Positions 58,178 through 64,000 of a stretch of 64,000 bases of DNA are shown here, piece by piece. Source of the stretch: Archangium sp. (GTDB lineage Bacteria; Myxococcota; Myxococcia; Myxococcales; Myxococcaceae); contig JAUYRZ010000054.1 in assembly GCA_030695565.1 (NCBI GenBank), positions 46,870-110,869 on the forward strand. Direction: 5' to 3'. Each line of letters opens with the position of its first letter. The stretch's first letter is position 1. A program made the translations under genes and the position numbers. Under the pieces are notes generated by a model that saw only the letters and a list, made by a program, of their open reading frames with translations, searched no databases and had not been told where the DNA came from.

Positions 58178-59121
58178 TGAAGAGGCAAGGTCTCCCGCGC
58201 GACACGCCGGTTGATTCTCCGGCGGTGGGTGCAGGCGCGTTGATCGAAGCGGCGGAGCTCGGGCCCGACCCTGAAGTGCTGGGGGCGCAAGCCCTGCTCC
58301 GCGCGCGATCGGTGGAGACCCTCGAGGTGGCCTACGGCGCGTGGGCCGAGTTGCAGGACGCCCACCGTGCCGCGCGCCGCCGGTGGGAAGAAGAGCGGAA
58401 ACGCTTGTCGGAGCAGGGCAGCCTGCTGCTGGGCGCCGTGAAGGCCGCGGGCGTCGCGCCGAGCACCGGTGAAGCGGGCCTGGCGAAGACGCACGCGCTC
58501 GACGCGTTCCTCACGGATGCGAAGGAGAAGCTCGCGGCGGCGCAGCTCCAGCTGGAGGAGCGCGCGCGATCGGCTGAGCAGGCCTTCGTGAACGAGCTGA
58601 AGAAGGTGCGCGAAGAGCTGATGGCGCGCATCGCCCGGCAGGCCGCGACGGTTCGGCCGGTGTTCAAGCTGATGATTCGGGTGCTGGCGGGTGAACGTCG
58701 CATTCTGCACGCCCATCGACTGGGCGGAGACGAGAGCGTGATCGCGCTCTTCGCCTTGAGCGGGCGCATCCCCAGCCGGTATGGGTTTCTGTTCGACGAC
58801 TCGACGGAAGACGCGATGGCCACGCCCCCGGTGCTCTACGCCGATGAGGGCGTCCGTGAGCTGCGGCCCCGGGCGAGCGCGCTCTCGGCGACGCTCTCGG
58901 GGCTCGACGAGGTGTGGCCGGTGAAGGGCATGTTGCCCATGGCCCTGCCTGATGGAACCTGGCTGCGCTGGATCTCGCGGGGCGCCGTGCTCGAGGCCGA
59001 AGTGCAGGACGGCGACGGCTTTCGCAACGTGCTGACGCACACGGAAGCGGAGCGGATCACCGGGCTGCTGCTCTCGCACAAGCTCGCCGGCAAGCTCGAG
59101 CTCGAGCTCGTCCGCGAGTGA
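58177..59121 (+). CDS. Coiled-coil protein of unknown function
   Basis: The 314-residue protein begins at ATG 58177 in the stop of the preceding gene (TGATG). Residues 40-165 are strongly helical and charged, a predicted coiled coil (AHRAARRRWEEERKRLSEQ, LQLEERARSAEQAFVNELKK). The C-terminal half (about 170-314) is a globular domain of unrecognised family. It is the last member of the small membrane protein operon and converges with a lipoprotein gene with no gap. Confidence 0.7.
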   Translation: MKRQGLPRDTPVDSPAVGAGALIEAAELGPDPEVLGAQALLRARSVETLEVAYGAWAELQDAHRAARRRWEEERKRLSEQGSLLLGAVKAAGVAPSTGEAGLAKTHALDAFLTDAKEKLAAAQLQLEERARSAEQAFVNELKKVREELMARIARQAATVRPVFKLMIRVLAGERRILHAHRLGGDESVIALFALSGRIPSRYGFLFDDSTEDAMATPPVLYADEGVRELRPRASALSATLSGLDEVWPVKGMLPMALPDGTWLRWISRGAVLEAEVQDGDGFRNVLTHTEAERITGLLLSHKLAGKLELELVRE

Positions 59122-60036
59122 CTACTTCCGCGTCTTGATGATCGCCACGTCAGCGGTGCCGGCGAGGATCGCCGAGCCGCTGAACAGGTTGTCCGTCTTC
59201 GGCCCGCCCAGCTTCGCGCTCTGCAGCACCACGATGTAGTTCGAGTCGGGGTTGGGGAACGCCGTACCGGGAATCACCACGTTCGTGCCGATCCAATCCG
59301 TCGGCGCCAGCAGCAGCTTGAGGAAGCCCAGCGGCGTGGTGGGAATGTTCGTGTACGTGGGCTGGCCCTGCGCGCCTTCGTTGCTGATGGGGATCACGTT
59401 CACGAAGCCGAAGTTGCGGTTCATGCCCTGCGGCGGGTCCGGCCGAATGAAGGACATCGACTCGCCCGCATTGAGCTCCACGTAGCCCGCGGCCGGGTGG
59501 AACTGGTCAATGGTCTCCTTCGCAGGCACCTGCTCGACCTCGGCGGTGTAGGTCTGCGCCGCGTGCTGGAACTCGAACTGGTACGTCGCGTTGGGCCGAT
59601 ACACGAAGCCCGCGTCAGGTGAGAGCGCGTACGCACCGCCGCCCTGATCATCGAGCGCGAAGCTCGGGCCACCGACCTCGATCAACTTCGCCGAGGCGCC
59701 CGCCGTACCCACCGGCGCTGAATCAGGGCTGTCTCCCTGGCGCTTGCCGAAGAAGACGAAGGCGAGGTTCTGCGCCGGAATGGTGAAGCCCGCGTCGTCG
59801 AGAAAGACCCCCGCGTCGAACAAGAGGCCCGCATCGATTGACGGCAGGCCTGCGTCGAAACCATTGCCGGCGATGGCCGCGCCCTTCACCTCGACGGCCG
59901 GGGTGGTGAGCAGGGTGGAGACCGCCACCGTCCTGGCCGCCGCCTGGTTGCCGATCTTCTGCAGGTCGCACGCCGACCCGACGAGGAGAAGGAGCGCCGC
60001 GAAGGCCAGGCGGAGGATTGTGGGTGACGTGTTCAT
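59122..60036 (-). CDS. Lipoprotein of unknown function
   Basis: The 304-residue protein has a signal peptide ending in LLVGSAC (lipidated Cys about 23). A linker carries repeated Asp-Ala-Gly motifs (FDAGLPSIDAGLLFDAG), a myxobacterial lipoprotein trait. The rest is mostly beta and unrecognised. The gene is divergent from the CHASE2-cyclase gene. Confidence 0.75.
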   Translation of the reverse strand: MNTSPTILRLAFAALLLLVGSACDLQKIGNQAAARTVAVSTLLTTPAVEVKGAAIAGNGFDAGLPSIDAGLLFDAGVFLDDAGFTIPAQNLAFVFFGKRQGDSPDSAPVGTAGASAKLIEVGGPSFALDDQGGGAYALSPDAGFVYRPNATYQFEFQHAAQTYTAEVEQVPAKETIDQFHPAAGYVELNAGESMSFIRPDPPQGMNRNFGFVNVIPISNEGAQGQPTYTNIPTTPLGFLKLLLAPTDWIGTNVVIPGTAFPNPDSNYIVVLQSAKLGGPKTDNLFSGSAILAGTADVAIIKTRK

Positions 60037-60092
60037 GTGCCGCGCAGCATAGTCCCTCGAACGTGGCGACCAACCCTCTCCAGAGCGCAGGA

Positions 60093-62594
60093 ATGCGCTT
60101 CGTCCAGAAGTTCGGAGTGGCGTTTCTATGGGCCACCGTCATCGGCTTCCTTCTCGGAGGCGCGGCGTTCTTTCGCGTCGATCGCCGGGAACTCGAGGGC
60201 GAACCCCGCTGGCACGTGTATCCCCGGCTCTGGCTCGAACAACTCGAGGCGCGCACCGTCGACTGGCGCTCGCGCGAGCTGGGCCGCGGCGATGAACGCG
60301 CAGACGGCGTGGTGCTGGTCAACGTCGACGAAGACACGCTCTCCAACGCGCGGGCCTCGGACCATCCCGAGTGGGCCATGCGCCCCTGGCCGCGCGAGCT
60401 GCTGGGTTCGGTCGCGGAGCAGGCCGTGCGCGAAGGCGCCTCGATGGTGTTCATCGACGAGTCGTTCGCCGACGTCTCGCCCAGGCAGTGTTCGGCGTGC
60501 CGCGGTGAAGACGTGCGCACCGACGATCAACGTTTTGCAGAACGCCTCCGCGCACTCGGAGGCAAGGTGGTGCTCGGCTTCGAGTGGCGCCGCGACACGC
60601 GCCGGGCTCCCGATCGACCCCTGTTGCCGCTGCTGCTCCGGGTGGCCGAAGCCGACAAGGAGTCAGAGGTCTTGCCGTGGGTGCGCAAGGTGCTGCTGCA
60701 GCGCACCACCGCGTACGTGGTGGAGAGCGGCGGCAAGCTCACCGTGTGGGCCGGCTCGACGAGTGAAGCGCACACGAAGGAGCTGGCGAGCGCGCTCGAG
60801 CTCAAGGGCGCTCCGCAGAGCCGCAGCCTGACCCCGGCTGATGACGCGGCCGAGCTGACCGCCGAGGTGCTGCTGCAGAAACTGGCGCACGTGGCAGTGC
60901 AGGGCTTCGATCCCGAACTGGCGCCGCGTGCGGGGGCGGTCGACGCTCCGGTGCCGGCGCTGCTGATGCCCGAGGTCGCCTTTGGCAGCATGCAGCTGAT
61001 CCCCGACCGAGATGGGCTGGTTCGTTCGGTGCCGTTGTTGGTCAACACCTCGCGGAGCAACGACGGCTCGGGGCTGGTGCCGGGCATCGCGCTGCGCAGT
61101 CGCCCCGGCAATGCGGGGGTGTTCTCGGTCGTGGGTGGGCTGCTCAAGGGCGACGAACAGCCGGGCGTGCCGATCGATCCGCAGGGTTTCCTCGCGCTGC
61201 GGTGGAGCTCAGATGAAGCGGGCCGTTCGGGCCGCGGCACCTTGAAGCGCGCGGTGCCTGCGTGGCGGTTGCTGGTGAATCGTGAAGATGACGAAGCGGG
61301 CCGGGGGGTTCGGCATCACGACAACGATCTCGCCGGGCGGGTGGTGGTGTTGGTCGATGAACGTTCGTCGCCGGTGATGGCCACGCCCGTCGGCTCGCTC
61401 ACGCGGGGTGCGATCTGGGCGCAGGCCATCGCGAACGTGGCGCGCGGGCAGGGGATCAGCCGGGTCGAGCCGCAGGCCGACTTCTGGCTCACCGGCGCGT
61501 TCGCGTTCGTCGGAGCGATCCTCGCGGTGGCGTGGTCGAGCCTGATGCGCAGGCCAGGTTGGCTCGCGTGGGCGGCGACCATCGCGTTGGTGATCGTGGT
61601 GCACTCGCTGCTCGCGCGGCAGCTGTACGTGACGCAGTACCGGCAGGTGGTGATGGTCGCGCCGATTCTGGCGTGCAGCCTCACCTTCCTCGCGTCACTG
61701 GGCTACGCGCGCACGCTCGAGCAGACCATGCGCGACTTCATGCTGCGCGCGTTGGGTGGTGCGGTGCGCGCCGACGTCTTCCGCCGCGTCGAGCGCGATC
61801 TGGCGCTGATGCGGCCCGAGCGCCGAGAGCTGACGATCTTCTTCTCGGACATCGAGGGGTTCACCTCGGTCTCGAACGAGAAGGACCCCGCGGTGGTGGT
61901 CGACGTGTTGCGCGACTACCTGTCGCAGATGACCACGCTGGTGCTCGACCGTGGTGGCCACGTCGACAAGTACCTGGGCGACGGAATGATGGCGTTCTGG
62001 GGCGCGCCCGTTGCGACGCCCAATGACGCCGAGTCGGCGTGTGAAGCCGCGATCCTGATGCAGGCCCGCTTCGACGAGAAACGCGCGGAGTGGGAAAAGA
62101 AGTGCGGTCACAAACTCATGCTTCGCGCGGGTCTCGAGACCGGCGACACCGTGGTGGGCGAGATGGGCACGATCCACCGGGTCAACTACACGGTGATGGG
62201 TGAGCCGGTCGCGACCGCGTCCCGCCTGGAGTCGTTGGCCAAACGCTACGGCGTGCGCACGCTGGTGGGCGAGACGCTGGTCGAAGAAGCGAAAGACGCG
62301 TTTCTGTTTCGCACGATCGACACGGTGCGCATGGGCCGGGACGGGCAGCCGATTCGCATCTTCGAGTTGCTGGCGCCGCTCGCCACGAGCGAAGGCTTCG
62401 AGTGGACCAAGGACTACGAAGCGGCGTGGCTCGTCTGGCAGGAGCGCCGGTTCTCCGACGCGCTGGCCGCGTTCAACGTGCTCGCCGCGCTCCGGCCCGG
62501 CGACGAGGTGATCGCACGCTACGTGAAACGATCTGCCGCGCTCGCCGCCAAAGCGCCGGACGCCACCTGGGACGGAATCTACGACGCTGACTGA
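60093..62594 (+). CDS. CHASE2-domain class III adenylate/guanylate cyclase with altered active site
   Basis: The protein of about 833 residues has an N-terminal membrane helix, a CHASE2 extracytoplasmic sensor (about residues 30-430; DGVVLVNVDEDTL, REGASMVFIDESFAD), three more membrane helices (about 450-530) and a class III cyclase domain (about 575-770). Both metal aspartates are present (FFSDIEGFTS, KYLGDGMMAFWG), with the adenine-contacting Lys. In the segment normally GDAVNLASRLE, the sequence is GEPVATASRLE: the transition-state Asn is Ala and the preceding Asp is Glu; the Arg is kept. Activity is thus doubtful. ATG 60093 was chosen; GTG 60063 is possible. Confidence 0.9.
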   Translation: MRFVQKFGVAFLWATVIGFLLGGAAFFRVDRRELEGEPRWHVYPRLWLEQLEARTVDWRSRELGRGDERADGVVLVNVDEDTLSNARASDHPEWAMRPWPRELLGSVAEQAVREGASMVFIDESFADVSPRQCSACRGEDVRTDDQRFAERLRALGGKVVLGFEWRRDTRRAPDRPLLPLLLRVAEADKESEVLPWVRKVLLQRTTAYVVESGGKLTVWAGSTSEAHTKELASALELKGAPQSRSLTPADDAAELTAEVLLQKLAHVAVQGFDPELAPRAGAVDAPVPALLMPEVAFGSMQLIPDRDGLVRSVPLLVNTSRSNDGSGLVPGIALRSRPGNAGVFSVVGGLLKGDEQPGVPIDPQGFLALRWSSDEAGRSGRGTLKRAVPAWRLLVNREDDEAGRGVRHHDNDLAGRVVVLVDERSSPVMATPVGSLTRGAIWAQAIANVARGQGISRVEPQADFWLTGAFAFVGAILAVAWSSLMRRPGWLAWAATIALVIVVHSLLARQLYVTQYRQVVMVAPILACSLTFLASLGYARTLEQTMRDFMLRALGGAVRADVFRRVERDLALMRPERRELTIFFSDIEGFTSVSNEKDPAVVVDVLRDYLSQMTTLVLDRGGHVDKYLGDGMMAFWGAPVATPNDAESACEAAILMQARFDEKRAEWEKKCGHKLMLRAGLETGDTVVGEMGTIHRVNYTVMGEPVATASRLESLAKRYGVRTLVGETLVEEAKDAFLFRTIDTVRMGRDGQPIRIFELLAPLATSEGFEWTKDYEAAWLVWQERRFSDALAAFNVLAALRPGDEVIARYVKRSAALAAKAPDATWDGIYDAD

Positions 62595-62626
62595 GTGAGG
62601 AGACGCTCGAGGTCTCGGGTCGGACA

Positions 62627-62643
62627 CCGCGCCCAGTGCGCGG
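62627..62643. other. Small hairpin between convergent genes
   Basis: CCGCGC and GCGCGG enclose a 5-base loop in the 136-base gap between the cyclase and the Cys-rich protein genes. It could slow transcription from both sides. Apart from this I see nothing in the gap. Confidence 0.3.
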
Positions 62644-62730
62644 CTGGGTTGACCTGTTGCGGAGCCTGCGTTGCCTTCACCAGTCACGCCACCGCGACCT
62701 CACCTGATTTCAGCCCGTTCTTCACGCCGC

Positions 62731-64000
62731 TCAGTCGCTGAAGATGCACGAGCACGGGGTCGTTCCGGTGCAACTCCCAAAGTTCTGGTCGAGGCAGGCC
62801 AGGCCGGAGCAGCAAGGGGTGGTGCGCGAGCAGGTCTGGGCGGCCCCTGCGCAGGACGAGTTCAGGCAGGTGCCACCGATGCAGGCCGCACCCTCGCAGC
62901 AGTCGCTGCCGGTGGTGCACACGCCGCCCACGGGCTGGCAGCTCAGGCTGCTGCAGCTCAGCCCGCCGTCCGCACCGGGCAGACAGGGATTCTGGTTGCA
63001 GCACTGGCTCGAGAACTGGCAGCTCTGGCCCGAGCCAATGCAGCACGGAGCCTGGCCGGTGTAGCCCGTGGGGCAGGTCGTGCTGAAGCCACCGAAGCAC
63101 CGGGGAATGCCCGCCAGGTCGAGCTTGCAGACCTCCTTCAGGCCGTTGCAGCAATTCTGGGAGGCGTTGATGCTGCCGCCGTCGGGCAGCACCTTCGCGC
63201 CGCAGATGTTCCCCACGGGGTTGCAGGCGCTGCCGTTGTCGCAACGGCTGCCCGAGCAGCTCACGCTCCCGTTGGGGTTGGTGCCACCGCCGCAGCAGTC
63301 CTGAGCGACTGCACAGGTGTTGCCGGTGAGGCTGCAGCCGCTGGCCGGAAGACAGACCTTCGCCCCACTCCCGAGGTCCGCGCAGAGGCGGGAACAGCAG
63401 GTGCTCCCGCCCGCGCAGGGGTTGCCATCTTGAGTGCAGCCACCGCCCGCCGTGCAACGGCCCACGCCACCATCATTCACGGAGCAGGTGAAGCTGCAGC
63501 ACGCCGCGTTGAAGGAGCAGATGTCGTTGGTGGCCTGGCAGCTGTAGGCGCGTGAACAGAACCCCCCGGCGCAGTTGGTGGAGCAACATTGCGAGTTGGT
63601 GGCGCAGGCCTGGCCGATGACGCGACACGAATTGCCCGCGAGTGCGGCGCAGAACCCAGCGGTGCAGGTCTGCGAGCAGCAGGTCGCTCCCGTGCTGCAG
63701 ACCGCGCCCGTGTCCGCACACGCACTGGTGGAGCAGGTGCCGCCCACGCAGGTGGTACCACAGCAGTCAGCGCCGACCGTGCATGCGCTTCCGGACTGGC
63801 GACAGAAAAGGGTCTGGCGACAGGCGCCCGCCTGACAGTCGCCGCTGCAGCAGGTCTGGCCGGCAGCACACGCCGCGCCCAACCCGATGCAGGTGCCAGC
63901 GTCACCTCCGCCGCCTCCGCCCGTCGTTCCTCCGCCGCCACCCACCGTGCTGCCACCGCCGCCGCCCACCGCGCTGCCACCGCCGCCGCCCACCGCGCTG
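62731..64000 (-). CDS. Cysteine-rich multi-module secreted protein, 5' end outside the window
   Basis: At least 420 residues are visible. The gene continues beyond the right edge, so signal peptide and start are not seen. A Gly-rich linker (VGGGGGSTVGGGGGTTG) leads into about twelve modules of roughly 30 residues, each with an adjacent Cys-Cys pair in the pattern C-x6-C-x5-CC-x3-C-x4-C (for example GQTCCSGDC, ADCCGTTC, SQCCSTNC). The spacing resembles knottin or Dickkopf-type disulphide cores. It should be secreted or displayed on the surface. The role (adhesion, protease resistance) is unknown. Confidence 0.8.
   Translation of the reverse strand, partial: SAVGGGGGSAVGGGGGSTVGGGGGTTGGGGGGDAGTCIGLGAACAAGQTCCSGDCQAGACRQTLFCRQSGSACTVGADCCGTTCVGGTCSTSACADTGAVCSTGATCCSQTCTAGFCAALAGNSCRVIGQACATNSQCCSTNCAGGFCSRAYSCQATNDICSFNAACCSFTCSVNDGGVGRCTAGGGCTQDGNPCAGGSTCCSRLCADLGSGAKVCLPASGCSLTGNTCAVAQDCCGGGTNPNGSVSCSGSRCDNGSACNPVGNICGAKVLPDGGSINASQNCCNGLKEVCKLDLAGIPRCFGGFSTTCPTGYTGQAPCCIGSGQSCQFSSQCCNQNPCLPGADGGLSCSSLSCQPVGGVCTTGSDCCEGAACIGGTCLNSSCAGAAQTCSRTTPCCSGLACLDQNFGSCTGTTPCSCIFSD

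Overview
The window is high-GC, densely coded bacterial chromosome, most probably from a myxobacterium (Myxococcota). This is an inference from gene content. The signs are many large lipoproteins with Asp-Ala-Gly or Gly/Ser-rich linkers, a Hanks-type kinase whose catalytic loop reads HRDVTPEN, FHA-containing signalling proteins, an AgmX/PglI-type C-terminal domain, thrombospondin type 3 repeat lipoproteins and cysteine-rich surface proteins. I see no rRNA, tRNA, insertion sequence, prophage or CRISPR array. No gap between genes exceeds about 260 bases.

Layout. 1-9.2 kb is one-carbon and CoA metabolism: the 3' part of rnr, then metF divergent from gcvT-gcvH-coaD-coaE-gcvP. 9.2-18.3 kb holds a Ser/Thr kinase with a ribbon-helix-helix-like tail, truA, clpB, a DUF1844 operon, thiE and a class I amidotransferase. 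18.4-25.3 kb carries a thrombospondin-repeat/vWA lipoprotein, a response regulator with a decayed GGDEF domain, a fatty acid desaturase and dnaB. 25.4-29.1 kb has an FHA-PAS hybrid histidine kinase lying between dnaB and the rpsF-rpsR-rplI operon. 29.2-40.4 kb has a beta-barrel protein, a frameshifted alpha/beta-hydrolase lipoprotein, an operon of hybrid histidine kinase plus FHA-GGDEF diguanylate cyclase, a phytoene-desaturase-like flavoprotein and a GT87-like membrane protein.

40.4-54 kb begins with an Mrp/ApbC ATPase and small proteins. It then carries a short-chain acyl-CoA module (3-hydroxyacyl-CoA dehydrogenase, enoyl-CoA hydratase, two acyl-CoA dehydrogenases) interspersed with a frameshifted tyrosine phosphatase, lipoproteins and a FabH-like ketosynthase. 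54-64 kb has an M1 aminopeptidase, a tightly coupled operon of five small membrane proteins plus a coiled-coil protein, a lipoprotein, a CHASE2-cyclase with an altered active site, and the 3' part of a cysteine-rich multi-module protein that runs off the right edge.

A GC-rich palindromic repeat family (units CCCTCTCCCC and GGGGAGAGGG in threes) occurs in nine places, all at gene ends. Two genes, coaE and the phosphatase, are each bracketed by inverted copies, and in three places the repeat appears to supply the ribosome binding site of the next gene. Two clear frameshifts (33.41 kb and about 45.27 kb) could be real mutations or assembly errors.
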